The notes under the pieces are model-generated. The model was not told where the DNA came from. It did no database searches and worked only from the letters and a program-made list of their open reading frames with translations. This document shows, piece by piece, positions 7,769 through 16,069 of a DNA stretch of 47,082 nt; the first letter of the stretch is position 1; each line of letters starts with the position of its first letter. The position numbers were made by a program, and so were the translations under genes. The DNA comes from Bog-366 sp964501985 (lineage in GTDB: Bacteria > Acidobacteriota > Terriglobia > UBA7540): positions 1-47,082 of the forward strand of contig CAZCVY010000030.1 of assembly GCA_964501985.1 (NCBI GenBank), given 5' to 3'.

Positions 7769-8296
7769 ATGCCCAAGCGTGAGAAAACAGTTACGAGCGT
7801 TCAGCCCCGGATCCTTGAAATTGACAATCATGCCAAGGTGTCCCAAGTCCTTAAGGGCATAGCCGGGAAAGCAGACCTCAGCTGGTACAGCGAAGAGGTA
7901 GCCAAGACGGCACGGCATTGGCTTCGCCTTGGAATGCATCATCTGGTGGTTTCCCGCCGTCTCATCTCCAAACCTCAAGACTGGAGATCGGCCGTATCGC
8001 GTTGTTACTACGCCGCATACAACGTCTCTAAATGCGTGCGGTACTGCATTAATGGTTGCGTAAGGTTCGACGGTGGTGATCATAAGTTAGTTGGGGACTT
8101 GCCCAACGACTTTCCTGACCGTGCATCATGGAGCGCGTTTCTTGCGGAATTACGCCAGGATCGCAACTTCGCCGACTATGAACCCTGGACAAGAACGAGA
8201 TTTCGGCTATCGCACTCTCCCGGGGAATCCATTGGACGCGTCCAAGTATTTACTAAGGAATCAAAGGTCTGCCTCCGAAAGAAAGGATGGGCCTGA
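7769..8296 (+). CDS. HEPN-domain (UPF0332-like) protein
   Basis: A 175-residue protein. Residues about 45-140 show the UPF0332/HEPN pattern: a helix with WRSAVSRCYYAAYNVSK (72-88) and a second helix ending RNFADYEPW (132-140), close to the family RxxADY motif. HEPN domains are four-helix bundles, often RNases or nucleotide-transfer targets in toxin-antitoxin and defence systems. The canonical R-x4-6-H catalytic motif is not seen, so enzymatic activity is doubtful. It ends 3 nt before the ATG of the AAA ATPase gene, so the two are almost surely co-transcribed. No strong ribosome site precedes ATG 7769. Confidence 0.6.
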   Translation: MPKREKTVTSVQPRILEIDNHAKVSQVLKGIAGKADLSWYSEEVAKTARHWLRLGMHHLVVSRRLISKPQDWRSAVSRCYYAAYNVSKCVRYCINGCVRFDGGDHKLVGDLPNDFPDRASWSAFLAELRQDRNFADYEPWTRTRFRLSHSPGESIGRVQVFTKESKVCLRKKGWA

Positions 8297-8299
8297 GTC

Positions 8300-9863
8300 A
8301 TGAACGAGTTGGATAGCTCGGCGATGAAAGAGGAGATTCGAAACAAGTTCTGCAAGCTGACTGGGTTAAGCCACATTGACATAGAGGAAGAACCGATCGG
8401 CCTGGAAACCTTCCTGCGCTTCAAGGTGGGCCAGAACGCGCCGCTGCACAAACAGGCGCTCGCGATCATCAGCAGAGAGCTCAGCCCGGATGGGGAATTT
8501 CATGGACGCCTGACACTCGACATTGTAAGGGAGAAGTATACTCTGAAATCTAGAGAAACCGATCTTCTGAGGTCCCTCATTGCACGGTCGCTCACCGTGA
8601 CGAGCGACCAGGCCTCGAAAGAATTCACCGTTGAGTTCGTACCCTTCAGAGGCGGCGAGGAGCAGACCATTACGCAGGCCGCTAACCATGTCATCCTCGG
8701 GCGGCGTGGCGTTGGAAAGTCGAGCCTGATCCTGCTAGGTGTTCGCACCCTCCAATCGTACGGGGATGTACCGGTCCGGATAGACCTCGAGCCATATCGG
8801 GGAAGGCGCGACCCAGCCTGCGTCGTGGAGGTTATTCGTGAGGTGTTCAGAATCGCCGCTGCGCGTTACTCGGCCCTCGGTAATCGCAGCGCTTCTGAAA
8901 CTATAACACAGCTTGTAACAACACTATCTCGGGGTGGACTTGCAAACCTCTCTCAAGACAAAGTCGAGGGACTCCTCCCGGAAATACGCGGGATCGTGCG
9001 GGAACTTACCCAGAAAACCAAGAAGCAGCTTTACGTGTTCCTCGACGACGCACACAAAGTCTCAACCGAACTGCAACCCTTCCTCTTCGATGCGATGCAT
9101 TCGGTACTGATAAGGAGCAGGAGCTTGGCTCAATGTAGCTGCGGTCAAACATTTGACGCGGCTTCGAGATTCTGGCCACAATATCGGCCTCCAGCCCCCT
9201 CATGATGCCCAGTTGATCGATTTGGACCTTACGCTGACAGACCCCAAGGCTGCCCGCGATCACTTGGTGGCCATATTGGATAAGTGTCTTTCAATGTGTG
9301 GGATTAATCGTCGCGGGAGCATCATCGCGGGTGCTGCGGTGGGGCGGCTTGTCTGGTGCTCTGCGGGGGTGCCAAGAGATTTTCTGTCTTTATTCCAAAC
9401 GGCGATACAACATGCTCTGCAGAATCACAGAAGCCGCGTCGGAGTCCAGGAAGTAAATATCGCTGCTGGGGAATCTGGTCAGACGAGAATGCAGGACCTC
9501 GCGAATGATACCACAGAAAATGCCGAATCTCTTCGGGGCTTTCTCGACAGGTTGCAGCGTAAATGTCTAGATGACCTGGGGTCTAATTCTTTCCTCGCCA
9601 GACAGGCGCCAAGACACGCTGGGTACGCGTTCCTGCAAAAGCTTATGGACCTACGGTTGATACACCTTCTTCACCCGAGCATCACACCCGGTAAAGCGGG
9701 AGAGCGTTACGAGGCCTATCTGCTCGACTACTCATTCTACACTGGGGTGCGTCGGCGGCACGGGCTCAAAGAACTTAAAATCAGCTCAGATGCGCCACCC
9801 AGATATGCCGAACTCAGAAAACTGCCGAAGATCGACGTCGAGGCTTTGGTTACAGCGGCCTGA
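8300..9863 (+). pseudogene. ORC/Cdc6-like AAA ATPase, one frameshift as read
   Basis: The first frame runs 8300-9205 and has Walker A GRRGVGKS (134-141) and Walker B QLYVFLDDA (243-251). After about 9108-9114 similarity switches frame: the text AWLNVAAVKHLTRLRDSG continues in the next frame to a stop at 9863, with a sensor/winged-helix-like tail containing GVPRDFLSLFQTAI. Changing one base near CTGATAAGG joins both halves into about 520 residues. P-loop ATPases of this type act as regulators or motors in defence and replication systems. It starts 4 nt after the HEPN stop. Whether the frameshift is real, a sequencing error or programmed is unknown. Confidence 0.7.
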
Positions 9864-10185
9864 ACCCAACACGAAACTTGGGCGGGCTGGCGAAAAGTGA
9901 AACACTGGATAGAGTCGGTTGGCCGCTGACCGTGCGCTGCCCGCTGAGTCGCTCCGCAGAAGGGGAACCCGAATCAGCCATCTGCAGCGCTATAATTCAC
10001 CACGACGTGGCGTAGCCACTCTTCTTTCACCTACTTGCACCCGTAGAGTTAAGCACTTCGCTGTAACCCTCTGAAAGATGGCGTATTAAGCTCTCCTGCT
10101 ATACTTCGACCGTTTGGTTTCGTGGCAAGTGATCATTCATTCGCCTCGATTTTGTTCGTCGCGGCGCCTCAGTCAGCGGAGTCAA
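9864..10185. other. intergenic region between ATPase and nuclease genes
   Basis: This is 322 bp between converging genes. It holds the left copy of the direct repeat (10033-10130). I see no gene and no clear terminator with a T-tract. Confidence 0.5.
10033..10130. repeat. left copy of ~100-bp direct repeat flanking the nuclease gene
   Basis: It begins ACTTGCACCCGTAGAGTT and includes CTTCGCTGTAACC, CTCCTGCTA and TTGGTTTCG. The same elements in the same order and orientation recur at 11101-11197, with roughly three-quarters identity by eye. Confidence 0.7.
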
Positions 10186-10974
10186 TCAGTGCTTAGCCCA
10201 CGACTCCTTAATCTTCTCCTCTTCGGGCTTAAGAGCAGTTCGAAATTGCTCGGCATTGCGCTTTGCCTCCATCGCGAAACTCGCCAAGCGGGATGCCCTG
10301 ACGACGCGAATGCAGGTCCCGAAAAGGTGCGGCAGATGCGCAAAGAACAGGAACTCCCCCAGGTCAACCTCCTGGAGGTCTAAATGGCCGTCTTCCCTTA
10401 ACGAGCACTGAATTAATGGTGCATCAACGACGATTACGGGGAATGCCAACATAAGTGGGGCGACGTGGCGGCGGTCAGTCGGCCGGGCGAGGTGTTCGCA
10501 CGCCTTCGCTGCACTTAGCGCGGCAGAGTACGCGGGGTCGGATTCTTTACTAAAGGCTTGCCGGAACGAGTAGCCGATCGCGCCCTCTTTTCGAAACCAA
10601 GGCAGCGTCTCAACGAACTCATGGATTCGACTAACGAACGCATGCTTTGCTTTTTTCGAGAGCACACCGAATGCGAAAATGCGATTGTAACCGGAAGCTG
10701 CGTCCTCCGATGTGAGAAGCACCCAGGGCTTTGGGCTTGACTTGCACTCGATAGCGAAGTAGATCTCGATGATTCCCAGGAAATCAGGATCTCGTAAACT
10801 AGTAAGCACGTCGATTTCTCGACCCTTACCCGTTTCGGCATCTATATATTGACTTGACGGGCGAACCTCAAAGCCTTCTTTTCGAAATGCGGCGGCAGTC
10901 TGCATCTCAAGCGGAAACCCACTGCCCTCTAGCCACTTCTTGACGCTGCTAATCACTGTAGGTTGTTGTTTCAT
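10186..10974 (-). CDS. PD-(D/E)XK-type nuclease, putative
   Basis: A 262-residue protein. The stretch GREIDVLTSL (52-61) followed by FAIECKSSPKPW (73-84) has the layout of the PD-(D/E)XK core (acidic residue, strand, E-x-K), as in Mrr-like and other restriction-endonuclease-fold proteins. Glu23 in the first helix fits the usual extra acidic residue. The C-terminal half is not recognised. The start at 10974 is set by GGAGG about 8 nt upstream; upstream in-frame ATGs are rejected. It converges on the HEPN/ATPase pair and is bracketed by long direct repeats, which suggests a cassette. Likely role: DNA cleavage in defence, inferred from fold and context. Confidence 0.6.
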   Translation of the reverse strand: MKQQPTVISSVKKWLEGSGFPLEMQTAAAFRKEGFEVRPSSQYIDAETGKGREIDVLTSLRDPDFLGIIEIYFAIECKSSPKPWVLLTSEDAASGYNRIFAFGVLSKKAKHAFVSRIHEFVETLPWFRKEGAIGYSFRQAFSKESDPAYSAALSAAKACEHLARPTDRRHVAPLMLAFPVIVVDAPLIQCSLREDGHLDLQEVDLGEFLFFAHLPHLFGTCIRVVRASRLASFAMEAKRNAEQFRTALKPEEEKIKESWAKH

Positions 10975-11100
10975 GTTCTGTGTCCTCCGGAATTGGAATC
11001 CAGGCCAACTCTCCATCTTCCGGCGAAGCTTGAAATAATTCATCATCAGTGTAGGTTGAAATCCCCCTGGATTCAATGTGTTCCACGCTTCCTTGTACAG

Positions 11101-11197
11101 ACTTGCACCGGTGGAGTTGGCGCTTCGATGTAACCACCTGAAAAGATTGTTGCCTGGGTTCTCCTGCTAGGCTTCGTCCGCTTGGTTTCGCAGCAAG
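11101..11197. repeat. right copy of ~100-bp direct repeat flanking the nuclease gene
   Basis: It begins ACTTGCACCGGTGGAGTT and contains CTTCGATGTAACC, CTCCTGCTA and TTGGTTTCG, matching 10033-10130. It lies about 125 bp upstream of the nuclease start and so may include its promoter region. Confidence 0.7.
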
Positions 11198-11538
11198 CTT
11201 CCGGTCGTTCCGTCCGCCGCCCCCAGTCCCCGGCAGATTCATTGTGCGGCGTCGGACTCACCGGCCGCCCACTTGCCGATCCGTCGCCAAACCGATGATG
11301 TGGTCTGCTTATCAGCTCTGACGGTTAGGCCTGCGTGAACGGGAAACCGGAAAGTTGGGTTAGCGCTTATGGGCCTCCTGCCTGCCCACCACGGGGCCGA
11401 ATCGGCCCTCTCCTGTGGGCACCCACGAGGGGCATAGGCGTTTACCTAAGGGCGGAGAGCCCGTAAGCCCGCGTAGCGGGCGGTATCGTGTAGCCCACGG
11501 CGCCAGCCGTGGGGTGCGAAGAGGAAAGAGAATCTGTG
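11198..11538. other. gene-free region with inverted repeats
   Basis: No gene is seen. It contains a degenerate GGTTAGCGCTTATGGGCC near 11354, its inverted partner near 11426, and the palindrome CCCACGGCGCCAGCCGTGGG at about 11498-11517. Confidence 0.5.
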
Positions 11539-11623
11539 AGCCCCACAGGGGCGAAATAACGAAGCCCAGGCCAACGGCCTGGGTGAACGTGACCCAAACC
11601 GATACCTGAGCCCTGAAGGGGCG
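11539..11623 (+). repeat. REP-like unit B
   Basis: Same structure as unit A: GCCCC/GGGGC hairpin, GCGAAATAACGAAGCCCAGG core, CCCAGGCC/GGCCTGGG hairpin and a CCCTGAAGGGG end. It is followed at about 11625-11690 by a decayed copy of the 3' end of the transposase gene (CCCACACGCACCG, GGCGATTCCGTGCGCG). Confidence 0.75.
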
Positions 11624-11711
11624 GAACAATCCTTTTCAGCCCCACACGCACCGCCCATCGTGGCGATTCCGTGCGCGTCCAGCGATTGCCGGGTCGGGGG
11701 GACAGCTATTT

Positions 11712-11892
11712 CGCCCTTTCAGGGCTGGGGTGTAAATCGGGGGCCACCTGAACCCAGGCCTTCAGCCTGGGCTTCGTTATTTCGCCCCTTTGGGTCTAAA
11801 TCAGGGGCGGGGCAATCCGTTTCGATCCCACACGCACCGTTCGTCGTAGGCGATTCCGCGCGGGTCGATTGCGGCGCGGGGGGCAGGGATCT
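11712..11892 (-). repeat. REP-like unit C plus transposase 3'-end remnant (181 bp)
   Basis: Unit C (11712-11799) is inverted relative to A and B. It has CGCCCTTTCAGGGCT, then CCCAGGCC-TTCA-GGCCTGGG-like and TTCGCCCC-type hairpins. The remainder (about 11812-11870) matches the 3' end of the intact transposase gene (CGATCCCACACG, CGTTCGTCG, GGCGATTCCG). The 181-bp block is repeated by unit D plus the start of the intact gene, so it is a tandem partial copy. Confidence 0.7.
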
Positions 11893-11980
11893 CGCCCTTT
11901 CAGGGCTCGGGGTGAAAATTGGGGGGCACCTAAACCCAGGCCGTTGGCCTGGGCTTCGTTATTTCGCCCCTTCGGGGCTA
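11893..11980 (-). repeat. REP-like unit D
   Basis: CGCCCTTTCAGGGCT hairpin, CCCAGGCC-GTT-GGCCTGGG hairpin, GGGCTTCGTTATTTCGCCCC core and GCCCC-TTC-GGGGC hairpin. It ends 23 bp beyond the transposase stop codon. Confidence 0.8.
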
Positions 11981-12003
11981 AATCAGGGGCGGAACAATCC
12001 TCT

Positions 12004-12456
12004 TCAATCCCACACGTAACGTTCATCGAAGGCGATTCCGTGCGCGCCCAGTAGCTTCCGGAATTCCTCTTGAAAGCTGGCCACGCGGTGGTGGGTTTCT
12101 TGTTGCGCGATGTAGTCCACAACTTCTCCCACATCCTTCGCGCTCACCGAAAACGCGCCGTAGCCGCTTTGCCAATAGAAATTCGCCAACCCGCGCCCTT
12201 GCGTCTTGACCCACTTCGAAGAACTGGTCTTCACTTCCTCGACGATTTTTGCCAGGGCGAGGTTCTTCGACAATCGAAACAGCGCATGAACGTGGTCGCT
12301 CATGCCTCCGACTTTCAGCGCCGGGGAGTCCTGGTTATTGAGAACCGCCGCCAGGTAGGCGTGGAGGTCTTCTCGCACGGGCGACAATAACATCGGCTCG
12401 CGATGTTTGGTGCTGAAGATCAGGTGAACGTAGAGTTGCGAAAGCGATTGCGGCAT
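12004..12456 (-). CDS. tnpA: IS200/RAYT-like Y1 HUH transposase
   Basis: This 150-residue protein starts MPQSLSQLYVHLIFSTKHRE, the usual start of Y1 transposases. It has the metal-binding HUH motif as HVH (55-57) and the catalytic Tyr115 in DYIAQQETHH. Size and layout match IS200-type TnpA and REP-associated tyrosine transposases, which nick and join single-stranded DNA at hairpins. It is complete. The conserved REP-like palindromes on both sides and at a distance favour a RAYT-like role. Fragments of its 3' end lie in tandem downstream. Confidence 0.9.
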   Translation of the reverse strand: MPQSLSQLYVHLIFSTKHREPMLLSPVREDLHAYLAAVLNNQDSPALKVGGMSDHVHALFRLSKNLALAKIVEEVKTSSSKWVKTQGRGLANFYWQSGYGAFSVSAKDVGEVVDYIAQQETHHRVASFQEEFRKLLGAHGIAFDERYVWD

Positions 12457-12472
12457 GGGGGATCACCTATCT

Positions 12473-12560
12473 CGCCCTTTCAGGGCTGGCGGTAAAGTTG
12501 GGGCATTATCTTAACCCAGGCCGTTGGCCTGGGCTTCGTCATTTCTCCCCTTTGGGGCTG
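12473..12560 (-). repeat. REP-like unit E
   Basis: Same order of three hairpins as units C and D (CGCCCTTTCAGGGCT, CCCAGGCC-GTT-GGCCTGGG, CCCCTTTGGGG). It lies 16 bp upstream of the transposase start codon and so also covers its likely promoter. Confidence 0.8.
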
Positions 12561-12928
12561 AATCAACAGCTCCCTGAGGGCTCAGAATATTGCCAGGGTT
12601 CTTCCGGGCCAGCAAGCACCTGCACGTGTAGTCGCCTTGTGGGAAACTGGCCGCGGCCGGGTTAACGTGCCAGCCCAAATGCGTGTTTGCCGGTCACCTT
12701 GTGCAGGTGTGCAGGGCTGGCGATTCAATTCGGATTGAGCCACTTTTCAGAAATCTGTAGAGTCTGCTATAGAGTCATTACCGCGTCCCCGGCGATGAGG
12801 ATCTCACGGCCTGGCTCCCGTCAGATTGATGATTTCGGCCCCTTTTTGTCCCGGCGCTGACACCTGTCAAACCAAGCGAGCGGTCCCGTGAGGCGGAATC
12901 GCTCGCTTGATTCCCGGTGTTGTTTGGT
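12561..12928. other. gene-free region
   Basis: No gene is supported. A small inverted repeat CACCTTGTGCAGGTG is present near 12696. A minus-strand frame overlapping the 3' end of the next gene is a shadow. Confidence 0.45.
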
Positions 12929-13621
12929 TTAAGGCTGGCGAAGGAAATTTGCCTCGAAGGCGCTCCAGGCACTTGGGCCAAGTTCGCCCAGACAGCCGAA
13001 TGAGGGAAGCCCTCCGTCCTGACTGGTGACGCCAACAGCAAAATCAGGAGAGGCTTGCGCGGAGATGAATTCGCGGAAGCGCACGAATTCCGCTTCGAGC
13101 CACTTCGCGGCTTGCTCACCGAATCGCACGCCACGGGCTGACTGCTCCGCCCGCGTTGGAGTAAGGTGGCAGACCCAGCCCCTTCCGTAGGGATCGGAGG
13201 TCAATAACTCGGGTTTTTCGGCCAGTCGGTAGTTCACCGCGGTCACCCGCCCCGTGAGCGTTGAGGAAATGTTAACCGCGCGGCCGTTGTTTTCCAGGCG
13301 AGCAAGCGGTTCCCCCACGGTCACCACATCGCCGACCTTAGGCAGGACGATTCGGCCGACAGCGCCGACTGCGCGCGCGATCAAGGCGTCGACGCCAATC
13401 TGCAAACCGCCGATGGGATCTGCTTTTACCCAAGTGTGTTGGCTCGAGAGGTGAATGCCGTCCGGCACTTGGAACAGCGCGTCAAATCCGTAGTCCCCAA
13501 CCACAGCTCGGGGGCTGGTGGAGGTGGACGGGTGGGCGACGCGCCACACTCGCCACTTTTCAATTCCCAAGTCGATCAGAATCAGGCCTACAAACATGAG
13601 TGCCACAAAAATTGCGACCAT
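12929..13621 (-). CDS. membrane-anchored GcvH-like protein without lipoyl lysine (second of pair)
   Basis: A 230-residue protein with an N-terminal membrane segment (about 1-22), followed by a linker and a glycine-cleavage-H-like biotinyl/lipoyl fold: HLSSQHTWVK, then IGRIVLPKVGD-like strands, EPLARLENNGRAVN and GRVTAVN. In real GcvH the loop is ESVKAA with the lipoylated Lys; here it is ENNGRA, with no Lys at that place. It therefore cannot carry lipoate in the usual way. ATG 13621 is chosen for GGAGG 6 nt upstream; a GTG at 13663 is less likely. It lies 57 bp after a paralogue on the same strand. Function unknown; an assembly or scaffold role at the membrane is a guess. Confidence 0.75.
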   Translation of the reverse strand: MVAIFVALMFVGLILIDLGIEKWRVWRVAHPSTSTSPRAVVGDYGFDALFQVPDGIHLSSQHTWVKADPIGGLQIGVDALIARAVGAVGRIVLPKVGDVVTVGEPLARLENNGRAVNISSTLTGRVTAVNYRLAEKPELLTSDPYGRGWVCHLTPTRAEQSARGVRFGEQAAKWLEAEFVRFREFISAQASPDFAVGVTSQDGGLPSFGCLGELGPSAWSAFEANFLRQP

Positions 13622-13678
13622 CGTTAGCCTCCAGACACAAATCTCGGTGCGCTTCCGCGCCACATCACCAGCGTGGCT

Positions 13679-14356
13679 TTAGCCGAGCAGCATTTCTTGC
13701 ACGAACTTCTCCCACTGGAATTCGGGGACCAGGCTCAACACGTCCTCGATGGCTTGACCACCGTCTTGCAGACGAACTTCCGATCCGGGGCTGAGACGCG
13801 TGTGAAGGGCGCTGACGGATTCCTCCATCCAGCGCTGCGCCAACCGTCCGTGCAGCAGGTTCTTCATGTTGCCATCCACCGCCGGAGCTTGCACCGCTAC
13901 CAGCCAGCCCACTCCGTAGGGATCTTGATGGGCGAGCGAAGGATCGCGGAGGACCTCGGGGTTGACCTCAACCACTTCGCCCTCGATGGGTGAGAGCATC
14001 TCAAAGCGATGGCTGCCGCGTCCGATCGCCCATCCGCGCTCGCCTTGCCGCAGCCAACGTCCTCGCGCCGGGAGCTCGATCTGATCGACTTGGCCCAATA
14101 CCCGCGCGGCAAAATCGTCCAGGCCGATGCGCACCAGTTGGCGAGATTCTTTCATCGCCCAGGTGTGGCCGGGGTGGTAGGCAAGGTTCGCAGGCGCTTT
14201 GAACCCTCCCACCACGTTCATCGGGAAGGCCGCGGCCTCTGGGTGAACTTCCGGCGAGGCGCTCTTCGCTTCCATACGGTGTGCCTGCCGCCTCTGTAGG
14301 TAATAATCGTGCGCAACCAAAAGAATGAACGTTACTACGACCAGTGTCGGTACCAT
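13679..14356 (-). CDS. membrane-anchored GcvH-like protein without lipoyl lysine (first of pair)
   Basis: A 225-residue protein with an N-terminal membrane segment (VPTLVVVTFILLVAHDYY) and a GcvH-like domain: YHPGHTWA, then VGQVDQIELPARG-like, SPIEGEVVEVN and DPYGVGWLV. The loop equivalent to ESVKAA reads GRGSHR, so the lipoyl lysine is absent here as well. GGAG lies 6 nt before the ATG. It is a paralogue of the next gene, and the two form a small operon. Such H-like proteins occur near respiratory modules in some lineages, but no partner is adjacent here. Confidence 0.75.
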   Translation of the reverse strand: MVPTLVVVTFILLVAHDYYLQRRQAHRMEAKSASPEVHPEAAAFPMNVVGGFKAPANLAYHPGHTWAMKESRQLVRIGLDDFAARVLGQVDQIELPARGRWLRQGERGWAIGRGSHRFEMLSPIEGEVVEVNPEVLRDPSLAHQDPYGVGWLVAVQAPAVDGNMKNLLHGRLAQRWMEESVSALHTRLSPGSEVRLQDGGQAIEDVLSLVPEFQWEKFVQEMLLG

Positions 14357-14437
14357 TTGCCTCTCCCCCGTGCTCAGCTACCTCGCTGCGAAGCCGCGCA
14401 CTTGAATTCCGCCTTCGATAAAGGCAGGTCAGGGGCC

Positions 14438-14524
14438 AACCTCGACTCAAAGAGAAACCTCGACTGGATTCGTAAAGAACTAAGATTCTTACGGTTAAGG
14501 AGGATTGTGAGACTCAGTCGAGGT
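14438..14524. promoter_or_regulatory. three copies of AACCTCGACT (two direct, one inverted)
   Basis: AACCTCGACT is found at 14438 and 14456; a near-inverse AGTCGAGGTG is at 14516. They sit in the divergent region between the GcvH-like pair and the permease gene, so they may bind a regulator of either. The rest of the 465-bp spacer shows no gene. Confidence 0.35.
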
Positions 14525-14821
14525 GGGACAACTTTACCGAATTCGCGGCCTTCGTTGTATTTTTCAATACCGTTCTTTGAAAGCCTAAGACGTTGTCCAA
14601 CTGAATAGCTGTGTTATCTGCTGGATGGCGGGCTGTTGCACATCGCAATGGCACTCGTCCATTAATTCAACAGTCGATGGCCGTGCCGATTCGTCGTTCC
14701 GTCCTGATGCGCCACCCTCAGGCCCGACATTCCTGAGCCGCTGACGGAAACTATCTTTGCACATACCCAAGCCCGTTCCGGTCCTTGATAGGCCCCCGCG
14801 CCACTGCTATTCTCACTCGGT

Positions 14822-16069
14822 ATGAACGTATTGCGCGGGCTTCCTTTCGCTAACGTCAATGTGGTCGCCGCATATTCAATCTTCATCGCCAGTTATTTGG
14901 TTTTTGCTCTCGGGAAGTTCCCCGGGCTCAAGATTGATCGGCCCGGCGCCGCGATTATTGGTGGGGTGGCGATGGTGGCCTTCAGAATCGTTCCCCCGGG
15001 CGAAGCTATACACTTCATTGACTTTCCCACGCTTGTCCTGCTCTTTTCGATGATGTTGATCGTGGGCAATCTGCATTTGGTAGGGTTCTTTGAGTGGAAC
15101 GTGGAGTTTGTGCTGAGGCGGCTGAAACCTGCCTATTTATTGCCTGCTGTGGTATTTGCCTGCGGCGTGTTCTCGGCCTTCTTTGTAAACGACATCGTCT
15201 GTCTGGTGATGGTGCCCTTTGTGCTCGCCATCACCCGGCGAATGAGGCTAGCGCCTCTACCTTATCTATTGGCCGTGGCCACCGGGTCGAATGTCGGCAG
15301 CGTCGCGACGATTACGGGGAATCCGCAAAACATGTTGATTGGCTCGTTTTCGGGAATCAAGTACCTCGACTTCTTCTTCCATCTCGGCCCGGTCGCGCTG
15401 GGGGGATTGTTTCTGAACTGGGCGGTGCTGCACTGGATGTACATGCGACGCAAGACGCAAGTCGTGCCGATGGAAACCATCCACGTGGCTCCGCGTGACC
15501 TCTCTCGGATGACTAAGCCGGCCATCGTGGTCACGGTGGTGATTGCCGGATTCCTGCTGGGTGTGCCTCCCGCGATGATGGCCGCGTTGGGCGCCGCCTC
15601 CTTGCTTATTACCCGGACCACCGAGCCGCGAAAGCTTTACCAAGAGGTCGATTGGGGGCTGCTGGTGTTTTTCGTCGGCCTCTTCCTGATCGTGGGTGGA
15701 GCGGAAAACGCGGGTATCGTGGCCCGCCTGCTCACATTCGCCCGCCACTGGAATCTTCAGCGCCTCGGCGTGTTTTCCATCATCGTAGCGCTGTTCAGCA
15801 ACATCGTGAGCAACGTGCCCGCCGTGATGTTGCTGAAGTCGCTGGTCCCCGGCTTCACCGATTCACACACGGCATGGCTGGCGCTCGCGACGGCCAGCAC
15901 ACTGGCTGGGAATCTCACCATCACCGGCTCCGTGGCCAATATCATTGTGGTGGAAACGGCCAAACCGGAAGTCAAAATTGGCTTCTGGGATTATTTCCGC
16001 GTCGGCTTCCCCATTACCGCCCTGACCCTTCTGTTCGGATTGCTCTGGTTGCACATCAGCCAAGCATAG
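14822..16069 (+). CDS. SLC13/ArsB/NhaD-type permease
   Basis: A 415-residue polytopic protein with about 11-12 membrane segments. ATGSNVGSVATITGNPQNML (about 156-175) and, in the second half, LAGNLTITGSVANIIV are the paired re-entrant-loop motifs of the ion-transporter superfamily (ArsB/NhaD/DASS/CitMHS). Members move anions (arsenite, citrate, dicarboxylate, sulphate) or Na+/H+; the substrate cannot be told. It is divergent from the GcvH-like genes. ATG 14822 follows a weak purine stretch. Confidence 0.85.
   Translation: MNVLRGLPFANVNVVAAYSIFIASYLVFALGKFPGLKIDRPGAAIIGGVAMVAFRIVPPGEAIHFIDFPTLVLLFSMMLIVGNLHLVGFFEWNVEFVLRRLKPAYLLPAVVFACGVFSAFFVNDIVCLVMVPFVLAITRRMRLAPLPYLLAVATGSNVGSVATITGNPQNMLIGSFSGIKYLDFFFHLGPVALGGLFLNWAVLHWMYMRRKTQVVPMETIHVAPRDLSRMTKPAIVVTVVIAGFLLGVPPAMMAALGAASLLITRTTEPRKLYQEVDWGLLVFFVGLFLIVGGAENAGIVARLLTFARHWNLQRLGVFSIIVALFSNIVSNVPAVMLLKSLVPGFTDSHTAWLALATASTLAGNLTITGSVANIIVVETAKPEVKIGFWDYFRVGFPITALTLLFGLLWLHISQA

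Larger units (their letters stand above)
11893..12560 (-). mobile_element. IS200-like / REP-associated transposase element
   Basis: A single-gene element: REP-like unit D (11893-11980), the HUH transposase gene (12004-12456) and REP-like unit E (12473-12560), with D and E in the same orientation. Family knowledge: IS200/IS605 elements and RAYTs recognise imperfect palindromes in single-stranded DNA and carry no terminal inverted repeats. The units may be the element's own ends and also the REP repeats it spreads. Confidence 0.65.

Noticed and set aside
10033..11197. Integron attC sites
   Set aside because: Direct repeats flank one gene, but the paired GTTRRRY/RYYYAAC ends and inverted core of attC are not found.
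11360..12134. Several frames of 60-120 residues across REP units
   Set aside because: They are translations of palindromes and transposase remnants.
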